A program made the translations under genes and the position numbers. The notes under the pieces were generated by a model. That model was given only the letters and a program-made list of their open reading frames with translations. It did no database searches and was not told the origin of the DNA. Source: an uncultured Acetatifactor sp. (GTDB lineage Bacteria > Bacillota > Clostridia > Lachnospirales > Lachnospiraceae). Taken from it: a DNA stretch of 64,000 nucleotides. Positions 7,309-16,684 of this stretch are shown piece by piece (position 1 is the first letter of the stretch; every line of letters starts with the position of its first letter). The stretch is taken from NCBI GenBank assembly GCA_910584235.1, contig CAJTZD010000005.1, positions 1 to 64,000 on the forward strand, read 5' to 3'.

Positions 7309-8244
7309 TCAGATGCCAAACTGGCAGAAAGCAATGTTGTAGTTATCTTCAGGATAGTTTTCCACATTGAAAGACATCTCTTTCATTATGTCATTCTCAT
7401 AAGCGGTAAAATTTGCAGTCGGGGCATACTGTAAATTTAACTGTCGTGCAAGTATATGTTGCTTTCCGCTCGTGAGTCGGGTAACTTGGCAAGTTTTAGC
7501 AACCGTCAATATAAATTCCTCCCAGAGCAGACGTCTGCCATTTGGCAAAACCGTGGCGTCAATGTGTGCAGATTTCAGGCCAGCGCTGCCTTGCGGCTCC
7601 TGGGCCTCCCGGGGCAATAGTTCCGTCTCCAGAACCCCTGCAATGCCTTTGCCTGTCAGCTTCCCATAGGCCTCTTTCCTGGCCCACAGCCTGTAGAACA
7701 GCTTCTCCCGCTCCTCGCCCGCCTGCTCTGCCGCTATCGCCTCCGCTTCCCGCTTCGAAAAAAAGCGCCCGGAAATCTTCTCCATGTTTTTCCCGCAGTG
7801 CTGCTGGATATCTGCTCCGATTTCCTCTTCGGAGACGGCGCAGAGGACGTAGTTCCCTGAATGGGACAGGTTGAACTGTAATGGAAAATCCCTGAAATAC
7901 GGTTTTCCGTTCTCCCCATATCGGTATGCAAGAGGGAAATATGGGAGATCCTCTAATCTCTCCAGCAATTCAGTGACAGAATATCTGCCTAAGTCGTAAA
8001 AACTGCCCGCACTGCCTGCGCGGACCGCCTCCCCCACAGCCAGCTGCAGCAAAAGCCCGCCCCCCAGGCAGGCTGCCCGCGCCCTGGCCGTCCTCATGCG
8101 CCTGGCTTTTTCGCGCCTCTCTTCGTCAACTCTGAAAGAGGCCCTCTGAAAGAGGGCCTCTCGTGCTGAACCTTGTCCTAAATCCTGTTCCGGAACTTCT
8201 TTTATCAACTCTTCTATCGAAAGAAGATACCTAGCCTCATACAT
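7309..8244 (-). CDS. 4'-phosphopantetheinyl transferase, Sfp type
   Basis: A 311-residue enzyme that would transfer phosphopantetheine from CoA to a carrier-protein serine. The family motifs are present: GKPYF (113-117), FNLSHSG (124-130), GADIQ (143-147, Mg-binding Asp) and WARKEAYGKLTGKG (187-200). About 90 C-terminal residues beyond the usual end show no recognised domain. It starts 3 bp after the aspS stop, so it is co-transcribed with hisS-aspS. No NRPS or PKS genes are in view; acyl carrier protein activation is the default role. Confidence 0.85.
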   Translation of the reverse strand: MYEARYLLSIEELIKEVPEQDLGQGSAREALFQRASFRVDEERREKARRMRTARARAACLGGGLLLQLAVGEAVRAGSAGSFYDLGRYSVTELLERLEDLPYFPLAYRYGENGKPYFRDFPLQFNLSHSGNYVLCAVSEEEIGADIQQHCGKNMEKISGRFFSKREAEAIAAEQAGEEREKLFYRLWARKEAYGKLTGKGIAGVLETELLPREAQEPQGSAGLKSAHIDATVLPNGRRLLWEEFILTVAKTCQVTRLTSGKQHILARQLNLQYAPTANFTAYENDIMKEMSFNVENYPEDNYNIAFCQFGI

Positions 8245-8247
8245 CTC

Positions 8248-10029
8248 CTACTCCGTCACCTGCAAATGCAGCTCCTCAAGCTGCTTTGCCTCCACCGTTC
8301 CCGGCGCGTCCGACATCAGACAGGAGGCGTCCTTGACCTTGGGGAACGCGATGACGTCCCGGATATTGTCCGTCTTTGCCAGCTGCATCACGAACCGCTC
8401 CAAGCCGATGGCAAGTCCCGCGTGAGGCGGCACCCCGTATTTAAAAGCATCCAGCAGGAAGCCGAACTGTTCGTGGGCCTTTTCTTTGGTAAAGCCCAGC
8501 GCCTCAAACATCCTCTCCTGCACATCGCTCTGGAAAATCCTGACGCTGCCGCCGCCCAGCTCCATGCCGTTGACTACAATATCATAAGCTTTTGCCCGCA
8601 CCTTGCCCGGCTCTGTCTCCAGAAGCTCCAGATCCTCCTCCATGGGCATGGTAAACGGATGGTGCATGGCCACATACCGTTCTTCCTCATCGCTCCATTC
8701 GAACTGAGGGAACTCCGTGACCCAGAGGAAATTGTACTGGTTCTCGTCCAGCATCCCCAGCTGCTTTGCCAGTTCCACCCTAAGCGCCCCCAGCACGGAC
8801 CATACCAATTTCAGCTTGTCCGCCGCAAAGAGCAGCAAATCCCCCGGCTCCCCGGCCATGGCCGCCGCCAGGTTCTGCAGTTCCTCCTCCGTCATAAACT
8901 TGGCAAAGGAGGATTTATAGCTTCCGTCCTGCTGTACGGACAGATAGGCCAGCCCTTTCACGCCATAGCCTTTGGCGAACTCCACCAAAGCGTCGATCTT
9001 CTTCCTGGGCATCTCGGCCTGCCCTTTTACATTGATGCCCTGTACGCTGCCGCCGGCCTCCAGCGCTCCGGTGAACACGCCAAAGCCGCAGCCTTTTACC
9101 GTATCCGATACGTCCGTCAGTTCCATGCCGAATCTGGTGTCCGGCTTGTCCGAACCGAACCGCCTCATGGCCTCGTCCCAGGTCATCCGTTTCATGGGCA
9201 GCGCCACGTCCAGTCCCACTGCCTCCTTGCAGACCTTTGCCACCATCCGCTCAGTGACGTCCATCACATCCTCTTGGTCCACAAAGGACATCTCCAGGTC
9301 GATCTGGGTAAACTCCGGCTGTCTGTCCGCCCTTAAGTCCTCGTCGCGAAAGCACTTTGCGATCTGGAAATATCTGTCGTACCCGGAGCACATCAGCAGC
9401 TGCTTGAAAATCTGGGGCGACTGGGGCAGCGCGTAAAAACAGCCATGATGGATCCGGCTGGGCACCAGATAGTCTCTGGCCCCCTCCGGGGTGGATTTAT
9501 TTAAAATCGGCGTCTCCACCTCCAGGAATCCCTCTTCCTTTAAAAAGGCATGGACAGCCGCCGTCATCCTGCTGCGAAGCATCAGATTCTGCTGCAGATC
9601 AGGCCTGCGCAGATCCAGGTAACGGTACTTCAGGCGCAGTTCCTCCTTGGTTTTGGAATCCGTCTCAATGGGGAAAGGCGGCGTCTCCGCCTCGGAGAGA
9701 ATCCTAAGGCTCTCCGCACGGATCTCGATCTGGCCCGTGGCCAGGTTCTCGTTCACGGCTCCTGCGCGCTTCTCCACTCTGCCCGTCACTGCCGCCACGA
9801 ACTCGCTGCGAAGCTTCTCGGCCTTGGCGAAATTTTCCGCCCCGCAGTCCGCCTCCTCGAAAATCACCTGCAGGATGCCTGCCCGGTCCCGCAGATCCAC
9901 AAAAATGATGCCGCCTTTGTTGCGCTGTTTCTGTACCCAGCCCATGACGGTGACCTTTTCGCCGATGTTTGCCGCGGAGAGTTCCCCGCAGCGATGTGTC
10001 CTTTTTAAACCTTTCATTGACTCTGCCAT
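8248..10029 (-). CDS. aspS: Aspartyl-tRNA synthetase
   Basis: A 593-residue class II synthetase that charges tRNA-Asp. An N-terminal OB-fold anticodon-binding domain (about 1-110) is followed by the catalytic core with motif 2 FRDEDLRADRQPEFTQID and motif 3 GLAIGLERF, separated by the bacterial GAD insertion. Full length for the bacterial enzyme. The start follows GAGG with a seven-base spacer. It lies between hisS (168 bp upstream) and the phosphopantetheinyl transferase (3 bp downstream), the common Firmicute hisS-aspS order. Confidence 0.97.
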   Translation of the reverse strand: MAESMKGLKRTHRCGELSAANIGEKVTVMGWVQKQRNKGGIIFVDLRDRAGILQVIFEEADCGAENFAKAEKLRSEFVAAVTGRVEKRAGAVNENLATGQIEIRAESLRILSEAETPPFPIETDSKTKEELRLKYRYLDLRRPDLQQNLMLRSRMTAAVHAFLKEEGFLEVETPILNKSTPEGARDYLVPSRIHHGCFYALPQSPQIFKQLLMCSGYDRYFQIAKCFRDEDLRADRQPEFTQIDLEMSFVDQEDVMDVTERMVAKVCKEAVGLDVALPMKRMTWDEAMRRFGSDKPDTRFGMELTDVSDTVKGCGFGVFTGALEAGGSVQGINVKGQAEMPRKKIDALVEFAKGYGVKGLAYLSVQQDGSYKSSFAKFMTEEELQNLAAAMAGEPGDLLLFAADKLKLVWSVLGALRVELAKQLGMLDENQYNFLWVTEFPQFEWSDEEERYVAMHHPFTMPMEEDLELLETEPGKVRAKAYDIVVNGMELGGGSVRIFQSDVQERMFEALGFTKEKAHEQFGFLLDAFKYGVPPHAGLAIGLERFVMQLAKTDNIRDVIAFPKVKDASCLMSDAPGTVEAKQLEELHLQVTE

Positions 10030-10197
10030 TTTGATTCCTCGTTTTCCGTGTCCTTGCTATGACGCTATTCTATTCTGTATTTTTTCGTCTATTTCCTATC
10101 TGTTTATCGCATTCCCGTCTTTTATATTTGATTTTTGTATTCTTTTTTCGCTGCCCCGGAAATGCTTCCGCCGTTTGCTGCGATCAGCCTCCGGCAG

Positions 10198-11466
10198 CTA
10201 ATTCTTCAAAGCTTCCCTGTAGAACTCCACGAATTCCCGGTACCCCTCGGCCTCCAGCTGCTCTTTCTGGAATTTCTTGTTCTTGTTCATCCGAACCACC
10301 AGCACCTGCCCGCCCTCTTCTCTTGCTTTCTGGGCTTTGGCGATTACATCAGCCATGGCCTGGCCCTCCACGCCTTTCTCCACCAGGTAGGCTGTCTTTT
10401 TCGGCGCATTCGGCACCTGGAACCCGCTCTCCGTCAAAAGCAGGATAATCCGCTCAAAACCGATAGAGAATCCGCAGGCCGGCACGTCCCTGCCGGTGAA
10501 TTTCCCCACCATCTTGTCATACCTGCCGCCGCCTCCGCAGCTGGCGCCCAGGCCAGGGATGGCGATCTCAAAGATGGGACCCGTATAATAAGACATCCCC
10601 CGCACTAACGTAGGGTCGAATACCATCCGGAAATCTGCCGTCTTCGCCGCCTCTACGCTGTCTATGATCTCCCGCAGGCCCTCCACCGCCGAAATCCCCT
10701 GAACCTGAGATTCCCCCAGCTTCTCCGCCGCATACTGCAGACCGTCTTGAGCCTGCTCCAGGCCCGCGTACAGTTCCAGATAGCGCTCCACTGTGTCTGA
10801 AGCAAATCCGTTCTCCAGAAGCTCCGCCCTCACGCCGTCCATGCCGATCTTGTCCATCTTGTCCAAGGTAATGAAGACACTGTCATATTCCTCTTCTTTG
10901 AACCCGCTGTCTGCCGCCATGGCTTTCAGAAGCTGCCTGTCGTTGATGCGGATTTCAAAGTCTTTGAAGCCGATTTTCCCAAGGGTGGTGGTGGTGGCCA
11001 AAATCAGCTCGATCTCCGCCAGGTTGGAGGCCTCCCCGAAAATGTCGATATCGCACTGGGTAAACTGGCGGAACCGCCCTCTCTGGGGCCTGTCCGCCCG
11101 CCACACGCTGCCCGTCTGCAGCGCCTTGAACGGGGCAGGCAGTTGGGCGACATTGTTGGAATAATACCGCACCAGCGGCACGGTCAGGTCATAGCGCAGC
11201 CCGCCGTCCACCACTTCCTCCTCCGCCACAGCCTCCGCTATTTTCAGCTTCTCGCCCCTCTTTAAAATCTTGAAAATCAGCTTCTCATTGTCGCCGCCCT
11301 GCTTGTTGGTCAGGTTGGCTATGTTCTCTACACAGGGAGTCTCGATGGAAGTAAATCCGTATTTACCGTAGGTATCCTTGATCACGCCGATGACATAATC
11401 CCGAATCTGCATCTCCTCCGGCAGTATATCCCGCATGCCCGTCACAGGCTTTTTGCTCAGTGCCAT
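10198..11466 (-). CDS. hisS: Histidyl-tRNA synthetase
   Basis: A 422-residue class II synthetase that charges tRNA-His. Motif 2 is RADRPQRGRFRQFTQCD. The His-specific regions include LVRGMSYYTGPIFE and SCGGGGRYDKMVGKF, and motif 3 is GFSIGFERI. The start follows AGGAGAT. It has its own near-consensus promoter and a leader of roughly 95 bases, too short for a T-box. A 9 bp hairpin at 11474-11494 lies directly upstream of the ribosome site and might affect translation. Confidence 0.97.
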   Translation of the reverse strand: MALSKKPVTGMRDILPEEMQIRDYVIGVIKDTYGKYGFTSIETPCVENIANLTNKQGGDNEKLIFKILKRGEKLKIAEAVAEEEVVDGGLRYDLTVPLVRYYSNNVAQLPAPFKALQTGSVWRADRPQRGRFRQFTQCDIDIFGEASNLAEIELILATTTTLGKIGFKDFEIRINDRQLLKAMAADSGFKEEEYDSVFITLDKMDKIGMDGVRAELLENGFASDTVERYLELYAGLEQAQDGLQYAAEKLGESQVQGISAVEGLREIIDSVEAAKTADFRMVFDPTLVRGMSYYTGPIFEIAIPGLGASCGGGGRYDKMVGKFTGRDVPACGFSIGFERIILLLTESGFQVPNAPKKTAYLVEKGVEGQAMADVIAKAQKAREEGGQVLVVRMNKNKKFQKEQLEAEGYREFVEFYREALKN

Positions 11467-11566
11467 ATCTCCTGTCAGGCAGTCTCTGCCCGACTTCCTC
11501 CTCTCTGTTTTCCGGCTTTGTTTCTATCCATGCTATAAAGACGCATATCCCTGACGTCTGCTTCTT

Positions 11567-11595
11567 ATCATAAGTTTTTTTCCGATTTCTGTCAA
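11567..11595 (-). promoter_or_regulatory. Predicted sigma-A promoter of hisS-aspS
   Basis: TTGACA (11590-11595), a 17 bp spacer and TATGAT (11567-11572) form a near-perfect promoter that overlaps the stop codon of the upstream ugd gene. Confidence 0.75.
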
Positions 11596-12830
11596 TCCCG
11601 TTTGAATAAATCTCTGGTATACACCTTGTCCGCAACCGGATCCAGGCAGGCGTCGTAGCGGTTTGCGATAATGCAGTCCGACCGGCGGAAGAATTCCTCC
11701 AGATCATTTATCACCAGACTGCCGAAAAAGGTGCTCCCATCCTCCAGGGCGGGCTCGTAAATCACGATATTGGCCCCTTTGCCCTTGATGCGCTTCATGA
11801 CGCCCTGGATGGAACTCTGGCGGAAGTTATCGCTGTTACTCTTCATGGTGAGACGGTATACGCCTACAGTCGTCGTCGTCTCGTAGGAGCTGTCATAATC
11901 CGACTGCTCGGAATAGGAGTAATAGCCCGCTTTCCGCAATACCTGGTCCGCCACAAATTCCTTTCTGGTACGGTTGGATTCCACGATGGCCTCAATGAGA
12001 TTCTCCGGAACATTGCTGTAATTGGCCAACAGCTGTTTGGTATCCTTAGGCAGGCAGTACCCGCCGTAACCAAAAGACGGATTGTTGTAATGGTCCCCGA
12101 TCCTGGGATCCAGACAGACACCCTCTATGATCTGCCTGGTGTCTAAGCCTTTCACCTCCGCGTATGTATCCAGCTCATTGAAAAAGCTCACCCGCAGCGC
12201 CAGATAGGTGTTGGCAAAGAGCTTCACGGCTTCGGCTTCCGTGGAGCCGACGAGAAGCACAGGCACCTCTTTCTTCAGGGCCGCCCTCGCCAAAAGGCCC
12301 GCAAAGCTTTCGGCTCTTTTGCGCATTTCCCGATTTCCCGTATCGTAACCCACGATAATCCTGGAAGGGTACAGGTTGTCATACAAAGCCTTTGTCTCCC
12401 GCAAAAATTCCGGACTGAACAGAATGCGGTCCGTCCGCTTCTGCGCACTGAGTTTAGCCGTATATCCTACCGGGATGGTGGATTTTATCACGATGCTGGC
12501 CCTGGTATTGGCCTTTAGGGCCGCCTCCACTACACTTTCCACCGCTGATGTGTCAAAATAGTTATTCTTGCTGTTGTAATTGGTAGGTGTGGCCACAACG
12601 ATGATATCCGCGTCTGCGTACGCCGCCTGCGCATCCGTTGTAGCCGACAGATGGAGCGGTCTTTCCCGCAGGTATTCCTCCAGCTCCGCATCCCTGATGG
12701 GGGATTGTCTCTCATTGATCAATTTCACCTTTTCGGGAACGATATCCAGCGCCGTCACTTCATTCTCCTGAGCCAGCAGCACTGCCAGCGACAGGCCCAC
12801 ATAGCCCGTTCCTACAACTGTAATCTTCAT
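11592..12830 (-). CDS. ugd: UDP-glucose 6-dehydrogenase
   Basis: A 412-residue NAD-dependent enzyme that oxidises UDP-glucose to UDP-glucuronate for surface polysaccharide precursors. The Rossmann motif GTGYVG is at 7-12. STIPVG and the catalytic region FGYGGYCLPKD with Cys259 are intact, and the C-terminal UDP-binding domain is present. A Ser/Tyr/Thr-rich stretch around 302-322 (YYSYSEQSDYDSSYETTTT) looks like a small insertion between the central helix and the C-terminal domain. AGAGG precedes the ATG. No glycosyltransferases are adjacent. Confidence 0.93.
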   Translation of the reverse strand: MKITVVGTGYVGLSLAVLLAQENEVTALDIVPEKVKLINERQSPIRDAELEEYLRERPLHLSATTDAQAAYADADIIVVATPTNYNSKNNYFDTSAVESVVEAALKANTRASIVIKSTIPVGYTAKLSAQKRTDRILFSPEFLRETKALYDNLYPSRIIVGYDTGNREMRKRAESFAGLLARAALKKEVPVLLVGSTEAEAVKLFANTYLALRVSFFNELDTYAEVKGLDTRQIIEGVCLDPRIGDHYNNPSFGYGGYCLPKDTKQLLANYSNVPENLIEAIVESNRTRKEFVADQVLRKAGYYSYSEQSDYDSSYETTTTVGVYRLTMKSNSDNFRQSSIQGVMKRIKGKGANIVIYEPALEDGSTFFGSLVINDLEEFFRRSDCIIANRYDACLDPVADKVYTRDLFKRD

Positions 12831-12939
12831 ATCCTCTACTCCACTCCTCTTCTGAAATCCATGAAAGCTCTCATGATGGAGCCGTCCGGCCCTCTCCTGT
12901 CACGAATAAAGAGATTATATCATAAAGAAAAAAAGAAGT

Positions 12940-13539
12940 CTACTGCCCCTTGCAATATCCGGCCTTTCGGTAAAAGGACGTATAAGGCATGCCGCAGAGC
13001 CTTGCCGCCTCCTTTCCCGTGATCTCTCCCGCCCTCCACCGCTCACAGGCCTCCTCAAAGTTCTCCGGCAGGGGTTTTAGAGGTCTTCCGAAATTTACGC
13101 CCCGCAGCTTTGCCGCCTCGATTCCCTCCCGCTGTCTTTCCCTGATGTTCTTCCGCTCATTCTCCGCCACAAAAGACAGCACCTGCAGCACGATGTCACT
13201 TAAGAATGTCCCCACCAAGTCCTTGCCCCGTCTGGTATCCAGCAGGGGCATGTCCAGCACCACGATGTCCACTTTCTTCTCCTTGGTCAGAATCCGCCAC
13301 TGCTCCAGCACTTCCCCATAATTTCTGCCCAGGCGGTCAATGCTTTTGATGTAGAGCAGGTCGTCCTGGCGCAGGCGCCGCAGCAGTTTCCGGTACATGG
13401 GACGGTTAAAATCCTTTCCGGACTGCTTGTCCACATAAATGTTCTGTTTTGGCACTTCGGCACTGTTTAAGGCAATCATCTGCCTGTCCTCATTCTGCTC
13501 CCTTGTGCTTACGCGCACATATCCGTACTGATTTCCCAT
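12940..13539 (-). CDS. Serine recombinase (resolvase/invertase family)
   Basis: A 199-residue small serine recombinase. The N-terminal catalytic domain has the nucleophile Ser11 in YVRVSTREQ. The SIDRLGRNYGEV region carries the conserved arginines and the E-helix is intact. The C-terminal 45 residues hold a Hin/gamma-delta-like helix-turn-helix (ITGKEAARLCGMPYTSFYRK). GGAG precedes the ATG. It stands alone: no transposon ends, partner transposase or invertible segment could be recognised on either side. Confidence 0.88.
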   Translation of the reverse strand: MGNQYGYVRVSTREQNEDRQMIALNSAEVPKQNIYVDKQSGKDFNRPMYRKLLRRLRQDDLLYIKSIDRLGRNYGEVLEQWRILTKEKKVDIVVLDMPLLDTRRGKDLVGTFLSDIVLQVLSFVAENERKNIRERQREGIEAAKLRGVNFGRPLKPLPENFEEACERWRAGEITGKEAARLCGMPYTSFYRKAGYCKGQ

Positions 13540-13602
13540 CGGTTTCTCCTTTGTATTCCTGCAGTATCTTACCGTCCGTTGTAAACGGAAAATTTGGGGG
13601 AC

Positions 13603-13636
13603 AAAAAAAGGACAATCGAATCCGATTGCCCCTTTT
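13603..13636 (-). terminator. Rho-independent terminator of the SPL-like gene
   Basis: GGCAATCG / CGATTGTCC forms a stem around a short loop, followed in the minus direction by a run of seven T. It stands about 60 bp beyond the stop of the SPL-like radical SAM gene. Confidence 0.75.
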
Positions 13637-13695
13637 ATCTCCGCTTACCTTATACTACTATTTTCCCTGTCGGGAGTCAATACTTACCTCTCGTG

Positions 13696-14565
13696 CTACC
13701 AGAAACTCAGCTGTTCACCAGCGCCTTTTTCCTCAAAAGTCTGCAGGTATCCGAAGACCTCGTCAACCTCATGGATAATTCCGTGCTCTGCGCATCTTTC
13801 CCTGAAAAGCCTCATCAGATGCCTGCCGTTTGGACTTTCGATGCTGTACTGATTTCCGTATGTCCAAATATATCTTTCCTTTAATCCGGGAAACATTCTG
13901 TCTAACTGCGCATAAAAGTATTCCCTGTTTCCCTCTCTTAAGGTCATACCCATGCCAAAGCAGATGATGCCGTAGACCTTTGCCTCAATGCACATATCCA
14001 GTATACCGCAAATATTCTCTTCCGTGTCGTTGAGAAAGGGCAGGATGGGGGACAGCCATACCACGGTAGGGACACCCTCGTCCCGCAGCCGTTTCAGCAC
14101 TGCAAAGCGCTCTTTTGTAGTGCTTACGTTGGGTTCTATTTTTTTACACAGTTCCTCGTCGCAGGTGGTCAGGGTCATCTGCACCACACATTTTGTCTTC
14201 TCGTTTATTTTCCGGAAAAGATCTAAATCCCTCAAAATACGGTCTGATTTTGTCTGCACCGTAACCCCGAAACCATGCCGGCAGATCAGTTCCAGGGCTT
14301 TGCGCATATTGCCGATTTCCGTCTCCAGCGGAATGTACGGATCCGTCATGGCTCCTGTGCCGATCATGCATTTTTTTCGCTTATGGATAAGGGCGTGTTC
14401 CAGCAGTTCAATGGCATTTTCCTTGACCTCGATGTCCTCAAAGGCATGCTCCATGTGATAGCATTTGCTCCTGGAATCGCAGTAAATACAGCCGTGGGTA
14501 CAGCCTCTGTAGAGATTCATTCCGTTTTGGGGCGATAAGATTCCTTTTGCTTTTACATAGTGCAT
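13696..14565 (-). CDS. SPL-family radical SAM protein
   Basis: A 289-residue radical SAM protein. The cluster motif is CTHGCIYC (about residues 22-29) after the NLYRG sequence typical of the spore-photoproduct-lyase-like/Rv2578c group. VQTKSDRI and TLTTCDEELC follow in the barrel. It is shorter than true SplB and lacks the C-terminal cysteine region, so DNA photoproduct repair should not be assumed; the group is functionally ill-defined. It ends in a good terminator. Confidence 0.8.
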   Translation of the reverse strand: MHYVKAKGILSPQNGMNLYRGCTHGCIYCDSRSKCYHMEHAFEDIEVKENAIELLEHALIHKRKKCMIGTGAMTDPYIPLETEIGNMRKALELICRHGFGVTVQTKSDRILRDLDLFRKINEKTKCVVQMTLTTCDEELCKKIEPNVSTTKERFAVLKRLRDEGVPTVVWLSPILPFLNDTEENICGILDMCIEAKVYGIICFGMGMTLREGNREYFYAQLDRMFPGLKERYIWTYGNQYSIESPNGRHLMRLFRERCAEHGIIHEVDEVFGYLQTFEEKGAGEQLSFW

Positions 14566-14601
14566 GGCAGGCCGCCTCCCATTTGCCCGTACGGAGCAAA
14601 T

Positions 14602-15387
14602 TTATTCAAAACGTTTCAAATACTTCTTGACCAAAACACTGCCTAAGATAAGCGCTGCCGCCACACATCCTCCTCCGAAAAAAGAAAATACCTCTCCTGA
14701 CATTATGGCAGCATACCCGGTGAAAACGCCAAATACCATAAGCCAGGTCCGTGCCGACCCGCAGACAATGTTCCATTTCCCGTCATTGAGACTTTTATAA
14801 AGCGATTTTGCGAGACGATGGATGGAACGCATTCCCGCCACATTTATAATTATGAAGATTATCGCAGCCATTATCAGGACAACCGCCATTATGGCCAGGA
14901 ATTGGTATTCATAACCCCTGCCAATGCTATCAATCCTATTATATCTGTCTATATATGGACTGATGATAAAATAGAACTCCCTCCACTGGCTTGACGTCTC
15001 CATCATAGCGGCTACGGCAACCAGGAAAAATCCGAAAGCTACTAGCAGACAACCCAAAACACATCTCACCACACAGGAGGCAAAAATGGTACCGCTGATA
15101 CAGCGCATATACTTTGAATCTACAATCCCGTTCTTGCACTGCGCATAAAGCAGCCAGAGAAAAATAGCCATCAGTATTTTTATAATGGGCAGTTCCCTGC
15201 TGATTAGCAAAAAGACTATACCTGCCGTATATAAAATACACATTACGGTAAAAATGCTGTCTTTCACTAACTGAGTCATTATTCCCTCCAAGGGATTCCG
15301 GTTATATGCCAGACCTGAACCACATTTTATACAAAAATGAGCGTTTTCATCGTTTTCATATCCGCAGTTAATACACCTCATATCCAT
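14602..15387 (-). CDS. Zinc-ribbon membrane protein
   Basis: A 261-residue protein that starts with a zinc ribbon (CINCGYENDENAHFCIKCG, two CxxC pairs). Five or six hydrophobic segments follow (for example SIFTVMCILYTAGIVFLLI, ILMAIFLWLLYA and LAIMAVVLIMAAIIFIII). This architecture is common and poorly understood in Firmicutes. The start lies next to the divergent response-regulator gene, with 220 bp between them. No function can be given. Confidence 0.7.
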   Translation of the reverse strand: MDMRCINCGYENDENAHFCIKCGSGLAYNRNPLEGIMTQLVKDSIFTVMCILYTAGIVFLLISRELPIIKILMAIFLWLLYAQCKNGIVDSKYMRCISGTIFASCVVRCVLGCLLVAFGFFLVAVAAMMETSSQWREFYFIISPYIDRYNRIDSIGRGYEYQFLAIMAVVLIMAAIIFIIINVAGMRSIHRLAKSLYKSLNDGKWNIVCGSARTWLMVFGVFTGYAAIMSGEVFSFFGGGCVAAALILGSVLVKKYLKRFE

Positions 15388-15607
15388 TCCCTCCCGCTCA
15401 TCACATTATATTTCTTGTAGTACTTCTACTATAACACAGACCCAATTTTCTATCAAGAATCACAAAATGTCTTTTTTGCACTTTTCCGCACTTCATAGCA
15501 CAATTCCGACAAGATTTCTCTCCCGGCTTGCCCGCCGGGAGCTTGTATATTAAAATAGAAGAAGCGTATTCTATGGTAACAGAGGAAAATGTCTTTGGGG
15601 AGGTTCC

Positions 15608-16684
15608 ATGTTAAAGGTAATGATCATAGACGATGATATGAATGTGCGGAAATGTCTCAGGCAGCTGATCCCCTGGCCGGAGACAGGCTGCGAGATTGTG
15701 GCGGAGGCGTCAAACGGGGCGGAGGGGCTGGAGCGCTTCCACGCCGTCCGGCCGGATGTGGTCATCTCCGACCTGAAGATGCCTGAGATGAGCGGGGAAG
15801 AGCTGTGTACCAGGATCAGGGCTGTATCCGACCATGTGGCCATCATTTTCTTAAGCGCCTATGAGGATTTCAATGTGGCCAGGCAGGCTCTGCACTATGG
15901 CGTTATGGAATATATCCTGAAGCCCATAGACACAAAGAAGCTTAAACAAATTACCGAACTTCTGCGGCAATTGTCCGCCGCTTTCCACAACCGCTCTTTT
16001 GTCCACAGTCTGCTCCAGGGCGATTCCTTTCCCGATGAGCTGTCCCTGGAGTTTCGGAATGGAAATGCCGCATATTTTGAGGCGCTTTTTCAGAAATTGT
16101 CGGACAGTCTGGAAACCGATTTCTCGCTTTTGCTGAATGTCTGCACTGTGTTAATCAATCTCCTCTTTGACACTCTGGAAAAATTGGACGAGAGCGGGGA
16201 GTCTCTGCACAGACAGCGGCAGACCGCGCTGGCAGAGCTCTCCGGCTTTTCCAGGAAGACAGAGGCCACGGCTTTCTGTCGGGAGCTGTATTTCGACTAT
16301 CTTACGGGCCAGGCGCCTGGGGCAAAGGAGCAAAGCTTTGGCGGCAGAACCGTGGAGCAGGTGAAGCTCTATATTATGAAGAACCTGCACTGGCAGCAGC
16401 TGGGGCTGCCCGCCATCGCTGCCCATTTCGGATTCTCGGAGGATTATCTCAGCAAGCTTTTCAAGCGTGAGGCCGGGGAGAATATCAGTTCTTATATCAC
16501 CTGTCTGCGGCTGAACCATGCCTGCAGGCTTTTAAAGAATACGCAGCTGACCATATCGGAGATTGCGCTGGCCTGCGGGTATTCCAGCAGCAATTATTTT
16601 TGCAGAAGCTTTAAAAAGCAACTGGAACTGACCCCCAATGAGTACAGACTGCATGAAATATCCCGCAACAGGAGTTTCCCATGA
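15608..16684 (+). CDS. YesN-like response regulator (REC + AraC HTH)
   Basis: A 358-residue DNA-binding response regulator. The N-terminal receiver domain has the acidic pair in IIDDDMN, the phospho-acceptor Asp near residue 55 (VVISDLKMP) and the KP switch lysine (YILKPIDTKK). The C-terminal 100 residues are an AraC-type double HTH (FSEDYLSKLFKREAGE, SEIALACGYSSSNYFCRSFK). GGGGAGG precedes the ATG. It overlaps the histidine kinase start by ATGA, so the two are translationally coupled. It is convergent to the rhamnoside operon at 18.5-31.9 kb, its presumed target. Confidence 0.93.
   Translation: MLKVMIIDDDMNVRKCLRQLIPWPETGCEIVAEASNGAEGLERFHAVRPDVVISDLKMPEMSGEELCTRIRAVSDHVAIIFLSAYEDFNVARQALHYGVMEYILKPIDTKKLKQITELLRQLSAAFHNRSFVHSLLQGDSFPDELSLEFRNGNAAYFEALFQKLSDSLETDFSLLLNVCTVLINLLFDTLEKLDESGESLHRQRQTALAELSGFSRKTEATAFCRELYFDYLTGQAPGAKEQSFGGRTVEQVKLYIMKNLHWQQLGLPAIAAHFGFSEDYLSKLFKREAGENISSYITCLRLNHACRLLKNTQLTISEIALACGYSSSNYFCRSFKKQLELTPNEYRLHEISRNRSFP

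Noticed and set aside
8266..9336. 356-codon open frame on the plus strand
   Set aside because: Antisense to aspS, whose motifs are complete.
12940..14565. Integrated mobile element spanning the recombinase and the radical SAM gene
   Set aside because: No flanking inverted or direct repeats, no cargo signature and no composition change could be seen.
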